Source: an uncultured Oscillospiraceae bacterium (GTDB taxonomy: Bacteria > Bacillota > Clostridia > Oscillospirales > Acutalibacteraceae). From it: a DNA stretch of 64,000 nt. Shown in pieces: positions 34,642-43,367 of the stretch; the stretch's first letter is position 1, and each line of letters begins with the position of its first letter. A program made the position numbers and the translations under genes. The notes under the pieces are model-generated. The model was not told where the DNA came from, searched no databases, and worked only from the letters and a program-made list of their open reading frames with translations. The stretch lies in assembly GCA_900544715.1 (NCBI GenBank), contig UQWL01000007.1:1-64000 (forward strand). Direction: 5' to 3'.

Positions 34642-35760
34642 TTATCCCTGTAGGATTGCCTGTTCGCTTTTTTGATCGAACAGATAAAGCTTATTGGTAT
34701 CGATCGCGAGCTGGAGATCATCGCCAGACTGAATCCGCGTGCGTGAGGGCGTGCGCGCGGTGAGCTTTTGGCCGCCCGCCTCCAGGTGGAGGTATATTTC
34801 GGATCCCATCATTTCGGCCAGCTCCACATGCGCGGTGAATTTTGCATCGGCGGCGGCAAGGCCTAAAAAGGAATCTTCTGTGTGCAAATCCTCCGGGCGC
34901 AGGCCAAGGGTGACTTGTTTGCCCCCATATTCCCTGAGCGGCGCGTGGGAGGCAAGGGCCGCGGGCACACGGATGCGGCATTCACCGAAGTGGAGAAAGA
35001 CCTCTCCTCCTTCCAGGATGACATCTGCATCGATGAAATTCATCTGTGGAGAGCCGATAAAGCCCGCCACAAAAAGATTTTTAGGGCTGTGGTAAAGCGC
35101 CTGCGGCGTATCTACCTGCTGGATGATACCGTCTTTCATGACGACGATGCGGTCAGCCATCGTCATTGCCTCCGTCTGATCGTGCGTGACGTATACAAAG
35201 GTGGTTTCCAATTGCTTATGCAGGCGAATGATTTCCGTGCGCATCTGGGTGCGTAGCTTGGCATCCAGGTTGGAGAGAGGCTCGTCGAGCAGAAAAACAG
35301 AGGGGTTGCGCACCATGGCCCGGCCGAGCGCAACACGCTGCCGCTGGCCGCCGGAGAGGGCGCGCGGCTTGCGGTTAAGGTATTCCTCGATGCCAAGCGT
35401 TTGGGCGGCCTCGTGCACCTTGCGGTCGATTTCCGTGCGCGGCGTTTTGCGCAACATCAGCCCAAACGCCATATTTTTATAGACGGTCATATGCGGATAC
35501 AGTGCGTAGTTTTGAAAAACCATCGCAATGTCCCGATCCTTCGGCGCAACATTATTGACCTTTTTTTCACCGATGTAAAGCTCACCCGCCGTTATCTCTT
35601 CCAGCCCGGCGATCATGCGCAAAGTGGTCGATTTGCCGCAGCCGGACGGCCCGACGAGGATGATGAATTCCTTGTCGCGGATTTCGAGATCCAGGCCCGG
35701 GATGACCGTTACTTTGTTGTCATACGTTTTTACAATATTTTTTAGCGTGATGCCCGCCAT
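34642..35760 (-). CDS. Carbohydrate ABC transporter ATPase (MsmX/UgpC type)
   Basis: 372 residues: nucleotide-binding domain with GPSGCGKSTT, MVFQNYALYPHMTV, LSGGQRQRVALGRA and FLLDEPLSNLDAKLR, then a C-terminal TOBE regulatory domain (about 240-372). ATPases of this kind energise several sugar importers. ATG at 35760 has AGGAGG 9 bp upstream. It is divergent from the binding-protein/permease operon at 35951-39156 and is its probable motor. Confidence 0.93.
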   Translation of the reverse strand: MAGITLKNIVKTYDNKVTVIPGLDLEIRDKEFIILVGPSGCGKSTTLRMIAGLEEITAGELYIGEKKVNNVAPKDRDIAMVFQNYALYPHMTVYKNMAFGLMLRKTPRTEIDRKVHEAAQTLGIEEYLNRKPRALSGGQRQRVALGRAMVRNPSVFLLDEPLSNLDAKLRTQMRTEIIRLHKQLETTFVYVTHDQTEAMTMADRIVVMKDGIIQQVDTPQALYHSPKNLFVAGFIGSPQMNFIDADVILEGGEVFLHFGECRIRVPAALASHAPLREYGGKQVTLGLRPEDLHTEDSFLGLAAADAKFTAHVELAEMMGSEIYLHLEAGGQKLTARTPSRTRIQSGDDLQLAIDTNKLYLFDQKSEQAILQG

Positions 35761-35809
35761 GGAGCAGTCCTCCTGTCTATGATGCGTGTCGGTATTTTCC
35801 AAAAGTAGT

Positions 35810-35834
35810 ATTGCCGCGAAATGCGCTTGGCAAT
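35810..35834. promoter_or_regulatory. Inverted repeat in the divergent sugar-transport promoter region
   Basis: ATTGCC (35810-35815) and GGCAAT (35829-35834) flank 13 bp between two divergent operons (spacer 35761-35950). A likely -10 for the right-hand operon is ATAATA near 35888 with TTTAAA 17 bp upstream, and a leader hairpin GGCGTT/AACGCC lies at 35906-35921. Confidence 0.4.
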
Positions 35835-35950
35835 CGTAAAAGAGGCAGGTCTATAAAAATTTTGTTTAAATGACGCTTTGCCTCCACATAATAGGGATGT
35901 TCGTTGGCGTTTTTCAACGCCGAAAATCAGGACAAATGGAGGACTTTGAC

Positions 35951-37309
35951 ATGAAAAAGATGAAAAAGTGGATGGCAGTGCTTTTGACCTGCCTGATGCT
36001 CATCCCAACCCTCGCGGCCTGCAAACGGGAAGAAGCGCCGGAGGGCAACACAGGTAACAGCAATGCGGCCGGCAATGTCAATACGAATTTAAAGGGTACG
36101 GTTGATATCTTCCAATTTAAGGTGGAGATCAACGATGCGCTCAAAGCGGCAACGGAAACCTATATGAAAACGCACCCGAATGTGAAAATCAACCTGGAAA
36201 CCGTGGGCGGCGGCTCGGACTATGGCGCGGCCCTCCGCACCAAAATGCAGAATGCGGATCAGCCGGAGATTTTTAACGTCGGCGGTCCGCAGGATGTGAA
36301 GGACTGGATTTCTAACCTGGAGGACTTAAGCGGTGAAGGCTGGACGAAACACGTGGTCGAGGGCCTGCTCGACGATGTGACACAGAATGGCAAGGTTTAC
36401 GGAATGCCCTATGCGATTGAGGGATACGGCTTCGTCTATAATAAGGATATCTTTGAGGCGGCGGGAATTGACGCGTCGAAACTCAAAACCTATGACGAGA
36501 TCGACAAGGCGTTTGAGCAGCTCAAGAGCAAAATCGACAAGGGCGAGCTCAAGGATAAATTCCCGGCGCTGGAAGCGGTGCTGGAATTCCCGGTCAAGGA
36601 GAAGTGGGTCACTGGCCTTCACACCGGCAACATTGCCCTTGGACAGGAGTTCGACAGCAACAAACAGGCGTATGAGTCCAAAACGCTCGATTTTAAATAC
36701 GCTTCCCAGCTCAAGGATTTGATTGATTTACAAGTGAAATACACCAAGCATGCCGGCAACCCCGCGGCACTCAACGCGGTGGATTATTCGATGTCCGTCG
36801 GCGGTGGGCTGGCAATCGGGCGCGTTGCGGCTGTGCAGCAGGGCAACTGGATCTATCCGGAGGTTAAGGAGGTTGACCAGAAGCTGGCGGATCGCCTCGG
36901 TATCATTCCGATTCCGCTCAAGGGCGTCAGCGAGGGAAATATTCCGGTTGGCGTGCCGATGTATTGGTGCGTCAACAGCAAATCTTCTGATGCGGATAAG
37001 GCCTGCGCAAAGGATTTCCTCAACTGGCTCTATCAGTCGGAAGAGGGGAAAAAGATCGTCGTGGAGCAGTTTAACTTCATCCCCGCCTATACGAATTATG
37101 GCGATATCAAGCCAAAGGATCCGCTGGGCGCTACGGTGAGCGAGTATGCAAATGCGGGCAAAACAGCGCCCTGGGTATTCATGGGCGAACCCACGGGCTG
37201 GGGCGAAAACACGCTCGGCGCTTCGATTCAGAGCTATGTGTCAAAAAAGACAACGTGGGATAAACTCATCAGCGATGCAAAGGCCAAATGGGCATCTGAT
37301 CGCAAATAA
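35951..37309 (+). CDS. Sugar-binding lipoprotein of an ABC importer
   Basis: 452 residues. Lipoprotein signal MKKMKKWMAVLLTC... with lipobox LAAC, then a Gly/Asn-rich linker and a two-lobed family 1 extracellular solute-binding domain (PYAIEGYGFVYNKDIFEAAGI is the typical hinge region, near residue 150). ATG at 35951 has GGAGG 8 bp upstream. It brings an oligosaccharide to the permeases encoded downstream; substrate unknown. A GC-rich repeat region (37313-37450) separates it from the permease genes. Confidence 0.92.
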   Translation: MKKMKKWMAVLLTCLMLIPTLAACKREEAPEGNTGNSNAAGNVNTNLKGTVDIFQFKVEINDALKAATETYMKTHPNVKINLETVGGGSDYGAALRTKMQNADQPEIFNVGGPQDVKDWISNLEDLSGEGWTKHVVEGLLDDVTQNGKVYGMPYAIEGYGFVYNKDIFEAAGIDASKLKTYDEIDKAFEQLKSKIDKGELKDKFPALEAVLEFPVKEKWVTGLHTGNIALGQEFDSNKQAYESKTLDFKYASQLKDLIDLQVKYTKHAGNPAALNAVDYSMSVGGGLAIGRVAAVQQGNWIYPEVKEVDQKLADRLGIIPIPLKGVSEGNIPVGVPMYWCVNSKSSDADKACAKDFLNWLYQSEEGKKIVVEQFNFIPAYTNYGDIKPKDPLGATVSEYANAGKTAPWVFMGEPTGWGENTLGASIQSYVSKKTTWDKLISDAKAKWASDRK

Positions 37310-37380
37310 TAGTTGCGGAAGACAATCCGCAGCGCTTCGGGTGGGCGGATAAAGCCCGCCTGGGGCGCATGCCGTTACAT

Positions 37381-37443
37381 CCCGCCGCCTCGGTCGGCGA
37401 ATCCCGCCGCCTTGGTCGGCGAATCCCGCCGCCCAGGGCGGCG
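37381..37443 (+). repeat. Tandem 22-bp repeat in the sugar ABC operon
   Basis: Two complete units (37381-37402, 37403-37424) with one difference, and a partial third (37425-37443), based on CCCGCCGCCTTGGTCGGCGA. Each unit can fold as GCCGCC...GGCGAC-like hairpins. A further GGGCGG/CCCGCC hairpin lies just before, at about 37341-37361. Confidence 0.8.
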
Positions 37444-37459
37444 TGAGGAGGAACCTTGT

Positions 37460-38326
37460 GTGAAAAAATCAAAATTGGGCTATTGGTGCTTCCTGTTGCC
37501 GTCGCTGCTGGCGTTTCTCATCGTCGAGCTCATTCCGGCGGCAACAGGGCTTGGATATTCTCTGACGGACTGGAACGGAATATCCGGGGATGTCAATTTC
37601 GTCGGCCTCAAGAACTACCTTGAAGTTTTCCGAAATGATCCGCAATTCTGGCGGGCATTCGGGTTTACGGCGGTCTTTGCCGTATGCGCTGTCATCAGTG
37701 TCAACCTGGTGGGCTTTTGCCTGGCACTGCTGGTGACCTCCAAAATCAAGGGAACAACGCTCATGCGCGGCGTGTTTTTTCTGCCGAACCTGATCGGCGG
37801 CATTCTGCTGGGCTTTACCTGGCAGTTTATCTTCGTGCAAGCATTTGAGGCACTCGGAAAAGCGACGGGGATTGCATGGCTGCAGGGGTGGCTATCAGAT
37901 ACGGCAACCTCTTTTTTCGGCCTGCTGATCGTGGTGACCTGGCAGCTTTCCGGCTATATGATGATCATCTATATTGCACAGCTTCAGAACATCCCGGATA
38001 ACCTTTTAGAGGCGGCGGAGATTGACGGCGCGAATAGCTGGCAAAAGCTCAGGAGCATCACCCTGCCGCTGGTTGCGCCCGCATTCACCGTGGGGCTTTT
38101 TCTCTCGCTATCCAATTGCTTTAAACTTTATGACCAAAACCTGGCGCTGACCAATGGCGGACCCTTCGACTCCACCGAAATGATCGCACTCAATATCTAC
38201 AATACAGCGTTTCGATATAATAACCTGGGCCTCGCGCAGGCGAAGGCGGTTATTTTCCTCATCATCGTGGCGGCAATTGGGCTGACACAGCTCTATTTCA
38301 GCAAACGGAAAGAGGTGGAGATGTAA
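37460..38326 (+). CDS. Sugar ABC transporter permease (MalF/UgpA type)
   Basis: 288 residues with six predicted membrane helices and the EAA loop EAAEIDGANSWQKLRSITLP. GTG at 37460 is the start, supported by GAGGAGG 8 bp upstream; the frame continues further upstream but through the repeat region. It forms the channel with the next gene's product. Confidence 0.92.
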   Translation: MKKSKLGYWCFLLPSLLAFLIVELIPAATGLGYSLTDWNGISGDVNFVGLKNYLEVFRNDPQFWRAFGFTAVFAVCAVISVNLVGFCLALLVTSKIKGTTLMRGVFFLPNLIGGILLGFTWQFIFVQAFEALGKATGIAWLQGWLSDTATSFFGLLIVVTWQLSGYMMIIYIAQLQNIPDNLLEAAEIDGANSWQKLRSITLPLVAPAFTVGLFLSLSNCFKLYDQNLALTNGGPFDSTEMIALNIYNTAFRYNNLGLAQAKAVIFLIIVAAIGLTQLYFSKRKEVEM

Positions 38327-39156
38327 TGACGGCAAAAAAAATCGGCCGGGGGCTTCTCACGGCCCTGGGGCTTGTGCTATCGGCTTTTTTTATCTCCCCG
38401 ATCCTGATTTTGATCGTCAACTCCTTCAAATCCCTGAAGGATATTTATCTCAATGTGCTCGCCCTGCCGAACCGAGAGACCTTCACGGCGGAAAATTACC
38501 CACAGGCCTATGAAAAGCTGGATTTTTTCACTTCGTTCGGCAATTCACTTGCTATTACGGTGAGCGCAATCGTGCTGCTCCTGATTTTTTGCTCCATGGC
38601 GGCGTGGGTGCTTGCGCGGTATAAAACGAAGATGAGCTCGTTTATTTTCATGCTCTATGCGGCCGCAACGCTGATTCCTTTTCAATGCGTCATGCTGCCG
38701 TTGATCCGTTTTATGGATGGGCTGAATCTGATGAACCGCCCCGGTTTGGTTTTCATGTATCTGGGTTTTGGATCGAGCCTTTCCATCATCCTGCTGCACG
38801 GTTTTATCAAAAATGTGCCGGTGGAGCTGGAGGAAGCGGCGCGCATCGACGGCTGCAATATGGTACAGACCTTTTTTCGAATCGTTTTTCCGCTGCTGAA
38901 AACGATTCTTATCACCGTTGCGATTCTCAACGCGATGTGGATCTGGAACGATTTTCTTCTGCCTCAGCTCGTCATCAATAAGCCGGGCTGGCAGACGCTG
39001 CCGCTGAAAACATTTTTGTTCTTCGGCCAGTTTTCCAAGCGGTGGGATCTCGCCACGGCGGGGCTGCTCATGTGCATGGCGCCGATCGTACTATTTTATC
39101 TTTTCTGCCAAAAATATATTATCAAAGGCGTGACCGAAGGCGCGGTCAAGGGTTGA
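38326..39156 (+). CDS. Sugar ABC transporter permease (MalG/UgpE type)
   Basis: 276 residues, six predicted helices, EAA loop EEAARIDGCNMVQTFFRIVFP. Its ATG shares one base with the preceding stop (TAATG), indicating translational coupling. With the preceding permease, the lipoprotein and the divergent ATPase it completes a CUT1-type importer. Confidence 0.93.
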   Translation: MTAKKIGRGLLTALGLVLSAFFISPILILIVNSFKSLKDIYLNVLALPNRETFTAENYPQAYEKLDFFTSFGNSLAITVSAIVLLLIFCSMAAWVLARYKTKMSSFIFMLYAAATLIPFQCVMLPLIRFMDGLNLMNRPGLVFMYLGFGSSLSIILLHGFIKNVPVELEEAARIDGCNMVQTFFRIVFPLLKTILITVAILNAMWIWNDFLLPQLVINKPGWQTLPLKTFLFFGQFSKRWDLATAGLLMCMAPIVLFYLFCQKYIIKGVTEGAVKG

Positions 39157-39171
39157 ATAGGAGGCTCCGTA

Positions 39172-39855
39172 TTGAATCTATATCATTTGCTTTACGAAAG
39201 CCCCGCACAGCGGCCTGCCCGGCACGAGCCCCGCACAGCGGCCGGTCGGTTCCTGCAGGTTGTCTGGCGGGAAGGCTTGACGCTGATGCAACTCAACCTA
39301 CTTTTTCTGTGCGCATGCCTGCCGGTGCTGACCATAGGCCCGGCGCTGGGGGCGCTGGCCGCGGTGACGGGAAAGCTCGTGCGGGATGAGCCGGTTTTGC
39401 TCTGGCGGGATTATTGGGGCGCCTTCCGCAGAACGTTCCGGCCCTGCTTTTGGTCGGGGCTGATTCTGGGGGGCTGCGGCGCCGGATTGGGCGCGGCTGC
39501 GACCGCGGCGATTCTCTTTTTGCCGGAAAGCGCCTGGCAGTATGCCCTGGTGTGCGGGGCGTGCGCACTGTGGCTGATCCTGTGCGGCGCGGCAGTCTAC
39601 CTCTTTCCGCTTCAGGGGGAGGGGAAAGGCGCGGCCTGGCGCAGGGCGTGGCTGCTTTCGCTTCGTTTTCCGCAGCGTGCCCTGCCGTGTGCGCTGGGCG
39701 TTACAGCCGCACTGTTGGCGGGGATTCTTTTGGCACCGTATTCTGTGCCGGTGGTCTTGCTGTTTCTCTGTGCCGGGGCGGCCCTCGCGGTGCGCTGCGT
39801 GCTGGAGAAGGATTTGCAGAGGGCCGAAAAGGCAAAATTCCCTTCTTTTGATTGA
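39172..39855 (+). CDS. YesL-like membrane protein (DUF624)
   Basis: 227 residues with about five membrane helices. The family start LTLMQLNLLFLCACLPVLTIGPALGAL is typical of YesL/DUF624 proteins, which accompany carbohydrate ABC importers; their role is not known. The start is TTG with GGAGG 7 bp upstream. A repeated word CCCGCACAGCGGCC occurs twice near the start of the gene. The -35 box of the next unit overlaps its stop codon. Confidence 0.8.
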   Translation: MNLYHLLYESPAQRPARHEPRTAAGRFLQVVWREGLTLMQLNLLFLCACLPVLTIGPALGALAAVTGKLVRDEPVLLWRDYWGAFRRTFRPCFWSGLILGGCGAGLGAAATAAILFLPESAWQYALVCGACALWLILCGAAVYLFPLQGEGKGAAWRRAWLLSLRFPQRALPCALGVTAALLAGILLAPYSVPVVLLFLCAGAALAVRCVLEKDLQRAEKAKFPSFD

Positions 39856-39880
39856 CATGCCCCCCTGATTTGTTTATAAT
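39852..39880 (+). promoter_or_regulatory. Perfect consensus promoter of the riboswitch-oadB unit
   Basis: TTGACA (39852-39857), 17-bp spacer, TATAAT (39875-39880): full consensus. Transcription should start near 39887, at the 5' edge of the riboswitch. Confidence 0.85.
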
Positions 39881-39883
39881 AAA

Positions 39884-40038
39884 TCTGGTCAATAGGGGAG
39901 TAGTCAGTATCGCGGTGGCAAAGGCTGCGGTGCGGTTAAATCAACATCGTGGAGTACCCGGCTGCGCGTACTTCTGGTTTAGCATGAAATGACGAGACCT
40001 GTGTTTCCGGGAGTTGAGGAACACAGGCCTCGTTTTTT
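39884..40038 (+). ncRNA. yybP-ykoY-like (manganese) riboswitch with terminator
   Basis: Hallmarks in order: GGTC (39887-39890) opening P1, the loop GGGGAGTAG (39895-39903), CCGGCTG (39958-39964), and GACGAGACC (39991-39999) whose GACC closes P1. These match the two metal-binding loops (GGGGAGUAG and the -GAGACC/-AAGACC side) of the yybP-ykoY class. The 3' side of P1 also forms the base of a terminator, CCTGTGTT/AACACAGG plus CGAG/CTCG and TTTTTT (39993-40038), so ligand-stabilised P1 would prevent termination (an ON switch). A different ion-sensing class cannot be excluded by eye. Confidence 0.75.
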
Positions 40039-40074
40039 AAATAACACTCCAAAAATACAGGGGGAATGTAACAA

Positions 40075-41205
40075 ATGAGCTTCCTTTGGGAAGGGCTGCT
40101 TGCGATTACCTGGCAGCAGATCGTGATGTACATTGTGGGAGGCGTGCTGATCTATCTTGCTATCTGCAAGGATTTTGAGCCTGCGCTGCTGATGCCCATG
40201 GGCTTTGGCGCGATTCTGGTCAACCTGCCGTTCAGCGGCGTGCTCGATCAGACGATGCAGGGCGTGGGAGAAACGCATGGGATTATCCAGTGGCTGTTCA
40301 ATGTGGGAATTGAAACGTCGGAGGCGTTGCCAATCCTGCTGTTCATCGGCATCGGTGCGATGATTGATTTCGGCCCGCTGCTTTCCAACCCGAAAATGTT
40401 CCTCTTCGGCGCGGCAGCGCAGTTCGGCATTTTCTTTGCCATTGCGGCGGCCACGCTGTTGGGCTTTGACTTAAAGGACGCTGCCTCCATCGGCATCATC
40501 GGTGCGGCGGACGGCCCGACCTCCATCCTGGTTTCGCAGGTGCTTGGCTCCCAATATGTCGGTGCGATCGCTGTGGCAGCGTATTCCTACATGGCGCTGG
40601 TGCCCATTATCCAGCCTGTTGTCATCAAGGCGATCACCACAAAGAAGGAACGCCTCATCCGGATGCCGCACGTCAAGGCGAAAACGATCTCCAAGCGCAC
40701 GCGCATCCTCTTCCCCATCATGGTGACCCTCATCGCGGGCCTGGTTGCCCCCATGTCCGTCTCCCTGGTCGGCTTTTTGATGTTTGGCAACCTCCTGCGC
40801 GAGTGCGGTGTGCTCAAGCGCCTGTCTGAAACAGCGCAGAATGAGTTTGCCAATATCATCACCCTGCTGCTTGGTATCACGATCTCCTTCAGCATGCGCG
40901 CGGAGCAGTTCGTCACGCTTAATACGCTGATGATTATCATTCTTGGCCTGCTTGCCTTTGTGTTCGATACCTTCGGCGGCGTTATGTTTGCAAAAATCCT
41001 CAACCTCTTCACGAAGAACAAGGTCAACCCCATGATCGGCGCGGCGGGCATCTCCGCCTTCCCGATGGCGGCGCGCGTGGTGCAGAAGATGGGCCTCGCA
41101 GAGGATAAGGAAAACCACCTGCTCATGGAGGCGGTCGGCGCGAACGTATCCGGCCAGATCGCATCCGTCGTGGCGGGCGGCGTAATCCTCGGTTTCTTCA
41201 AATAA
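40075..41205 (+). CDS. oadB: Sodium-translocating decarboxylase beta subunit (OadB-like), stand-alone
   Basis: 376 residues, about ten membrane segments. Family motifs include GIIGAADGPTSILVS (D146 matches the Na+-binding Asp203 of Klebsiella OadB) and NPMIGAAGISAFPMAARVVQ. In known pumps the beta subunit couples decarboxylation of carboxybiotin to Na+ export and needs alpha and gamma subunits. Here only a small gamma-like gene follows; no carboxyltransferase or biotin carrier gene is in the window. Expression is set by the yybP-ykoY-like switch, so a role in cation homeostasis is possible (inference). Confidence 0.9.
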   Translation: MSFLWEGLLAITWQQIVMYIVGGVLIYLAICKDFEPALLMPMGFGAILVNLPFSGVLDQTMQGVGETHGIIQWLFNVGIETSEALPILLFIGIGAMIDFGPLLSNPKMFLFGAAAQFGIFFAIAAATLLGFDLKDAASIGIIGAADGPTSILVSQVLGSQYVGAIAVAAYSYMALVPIIQPVVIKAITTKKERLIRMPHVKAKTISKRTRILFPIMVTLIAGLVAPMSVSLVGFLMFGNLLRECGVLKRLSETAQNEFANIITLLLGITISFSMRAEQFVTLNTLMIIILGLLAFVFDTFGGVMFAKILNLFTKNKVNPMIGAAGISAFPMAARVVQKMGLAEDKENHLLMEAVGANVSGQIASVVAGGVILGFFK

Positions 41206-41226
41206 GGGCAGGAAAGGAGAATGACA

Positions 41227-41457
41227 ATGGCTGAACTGATGCTTTTATCGATCCCGTGGGCGGATCGGATGCATAATTTTATGACCTCGCTCGGCTTTAT
41301 GGGCAAAGGGATGGGCGGTATTCTGGCTGTCATCCTGCTGATTACCCTCCTTGTGGCTCTGATTATGAAAGTGGAGCCGATGATCGCCCAAAAGGAGGAG
41401 GCGCGCAGGGCAAAGAAGCTGGAAAAGCGTGCGCAGAAGGAAGCCTCCGGGCAGTAA
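41227..41457 (+). CDS. Small OadG-like membrane subunit
   Basis: 76 residues: one membrane helix (GGILAVILLITLLVALIMKV, about 31-50) and a highly charged Lys/Glu/Ala tail. Size and layout match gamma subunits of Na+-pump decarboxylases. ATG at 41227 is preferred over 41221 because AAAGGAG is then about 9 bp away. It starts 21 bp after oadB. Confidence 0.65.
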   Translation: MAELMLLSIPWADRMHNFMTSLGFMGKGMGGILAVILLITLLVALIMKVEPMIAQKEEARRAKKLEKRAQKEASGQ

Positions 41458-41489
41458 AGAGACCGAACGAAGCAATCATTTATTTGCCC

Positions 41490-41530
41490 GCCGCCGGAGC
41501 AGAAAGAGGCCTCCGGCGGCGGAGTTTTTG
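41490..41530 (+). terminator. Terminator after the oadB-oadG unit
   Basis: GCCGCCGGAG (41490-41499) and CTCCGGCGGC (41511-41520), then GGAGTTTTTG. Confidence 0.75.
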
Positions 41531-41556
41531 CATTTTTACGCTCTTTTGTGTATACT
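41528..41556 (+). promoter_or_regulatory. Promoter of the response-regulator gene
   Basis: TTGCAT (41528-41533), 17 bp, TATACT (41551-41556), starting in the tail of the preceding terminator. Confidence 0.6.
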
Positions 41557-41586
41557 CGGTAGCAGATATGTGAGAAAGGGTGACGG

Positions 41587-42285
41587 ATGATGGATGCCTG
41601 CCGCATTTTGGTTGTGGAGGATGACGCCGATATTAACGCGCTGCTCTGCCGGATTTTATCCGGCGCGGGTTACCGGGTGGAGAGCGCGTTTTCCGGCACG
41701 GAGGCGCAGCTGCGCCTGCAAATGGGGGAATATGACCTCCTGCTGCTGGATTTGATGCTTCCCGGCCTTGCGGGGGAGGAGCTGATCGCCTGGCTGCGTG
41801 CGGAAAAGATGATGCCGGTGATCGTGCTGTCCGCAAAGGCCGGGCTGGATGCGCGCGTGAACGCGCTGCGGCTTGGCGCGGATGATTTTATCCAGAAGCC
41901 ATTTGAAAACGAAGAGGTGCTCGCCCGGGTGGAGGCGCAGCTCAGGCGGTGTAGGCTGTTTTCTTCTGCACAGCAGTCTCCCCAGCTGCATATCGGGCGG
42001 CTAACGCTGGACTGCGAGACGATGGAGGCGCAGGCAAACGGGCAAAAGCTCGCGCTGACCGCGCGGGAATTTGCCATTCTGGAGCTGATGATGCGCTATC
42101 CGCGCCGCGTTTTCACGCGGGAGAACCTGTATGAGCAGATCTGGGGCGAGCCGTATTATGGGGAGGATAACACGGTGAACGTGCACATTTCCAACCTCCG
42201 GGCCAAGCTCCATAAGGCGGATCCGGAAGGGGAGTATATCAAAACCGTTTGGGGCATCGGCTTTAAAATGGCGCAGGAGGATTGA
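41587..42285 (+). CDS. OmpR-family response regulator
   Basis: 232 residues. Receiver with EDD (11-13), phosphoacceptor Asp55 in LLLLDLMLPG and QKPF; winged helix with RVFTRENLYEQIWGEPYYGEDNTVNVHISNLR. It precedes an ABC transporter and a short histidine kinase on the same strand, the layout of antimicrobial-peptide/bacitracin response modules. Its partner is probably the kinase at 44180. Confidence 0.9.
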   Translation: MMDACRILVVEDDADINALLCRILSGAGYRVESAFSGTEAQLRLQMGEYDLLLLDLMLPGLAGEELIAWLRAEKMMPVIVLSAKAGLDARVNALRLGADDFIQKPFENEEVLARVEAQLRRCRLFSSAQQSPQLHIGRLTLDCETMEAQANGQKLALTAREFAILELMMRYPRRVFTRENLYEQIWGEPYYGEDNTVNVHISNLRAKLHKADPEGEYIKTVWGIGFKMAQED

Positions 42286-42437
42286 CGCGGCGTGCCCTCA
42301 ATGGGGCAGAAGAGGTACTGCCCTGATCTTTAAACTTTCTTTAAGCTTTTTTATGCCTTTCTTGTTTTGGGGGCGGTATGCTTTGTTCAGCCCCAAAGAG
42401 ACGGGGCGCTTACAATCAGGAAAGGTGATGAAGGAAT

Positions 42438-43367
42438 ATGGCGCAAACTTTATTGGCGACCCGCCAGATCACAAAGCGCTATGGCTCCTCGGTGGCGGTG
42501 GATGGGGTGAGCCTCACGCTGCAAGAGGGGCAGATTTATGGCCTGGTCGGCCAAAACGGCGCGGGTAAAACGACCTTGATGCGGATGATGACCGGCCAGA
42601 CACTCCCCTCTTCCGGGGAATTGGAGCTGTTCGGTGAAACCTCGCCCCAGGGCATTGACCGCATGCGCGCAAACTTGGGAGCAGTGGTGGAAACGCCAAG
42701 CTTTTTTCCATTCTTTACGGCGCATGAGAATTTAGAATACTACCGCCGCCAGCGCGGCATCGTGGGCAGGGGCTGCATTGACGATGCGCTCCGGCAGGTG
42801 GAGCTGGGTGATACGGGCAGCAAAAAATTTAAGGATTTCTCGCTCGGTATGAAACAGCGGCTGGGGCTTGCGCTCGCGCTGATGAACCGCCCGGCGCTGC
42901 TGCTGCTTGATGAGCCGATCAACGGCCTTGACCCGATGGGCATCGCACACTTTCGCCACCTGATCCAAAAGCTGTGTGAGGAAAACGGGGTGACGGTGCT
43001 CATCTCCAGCCACATTTTAAGCGAGCTGGAAAGCTTTGCAACCTGCTATGGCTTTATCCACCGCGGCAAGCTCATTGAGCAGATTTCCGAAAAGCTGCTG
43101 CGCGAGCGCTGCCGGGAGTGCCTGGAGATTCTCGTGGACAGCACGGAAAAGGCGGCCGTTTCCATCGAACGGGAGCTTGGCTGCACAAATTATGAGATTC
43201 TGCCGGGTGGCAAAATGCGGCTCTATGACTATCTCGATGCGCCCGCAAAGGTGACGCACACGCTTGCCTCCAACGGGGTGGAAATCTCCGGCGTCACCAA
43301 TCAGGGCTCGAACCTGGAGGAATATTTCCTCACGCTGATTGGAGAGGAGGGCGGGCGAGATGCTTAA
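42438..43367 (+). CDS. ABC transporter ATPase (BcrA/LanF type)
   Basis: 309 residues: GQNGAGKTTLMRM, FSLGMKQRLGLALAL (the Leu-Gly-Met signature typical of BcrA/lantibiotic immunity ATPases) and LLLLDEPINGLDP. It pairs with the following permease, whose start overlaps its stop by 8 bp. Likely substrate: a peptide antibiotic or lipid-linked intermediate, by analogy. Confidence 0.88.
   Translation: MAQTLLATRQITKRYGSSVAVDGVSLTLQEGQIYGLVGQNGAGKTTLMRMMTGQTLPSSGELELFGETSPQGIDRMRANLGAVVETPSFFPFFTAHENLEYYRRQRGIVGRGCIDDALRQVELGDTGSKKFKDFSLGMKQRLGLALALMNRPALLLLDEPINGLDPMGIAHFRHLIQKLCEENGVTVLISSHILSELESFATCYGFIHRGKLIEQISEKLLRERCRECLEILVDSTEKAAVSIERELGCTNYEILPGGKMRLYDYLDAPAKVTHTLASNGVEISGVTNQGSNLEEYFLTLIGEEGGRDA

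Noticed and set aside
37381..37443. Short GC-rich repeats considered as a CRISPR array
   Set aside because: The units are directly abutting with no spacers, and no cas genes are present.
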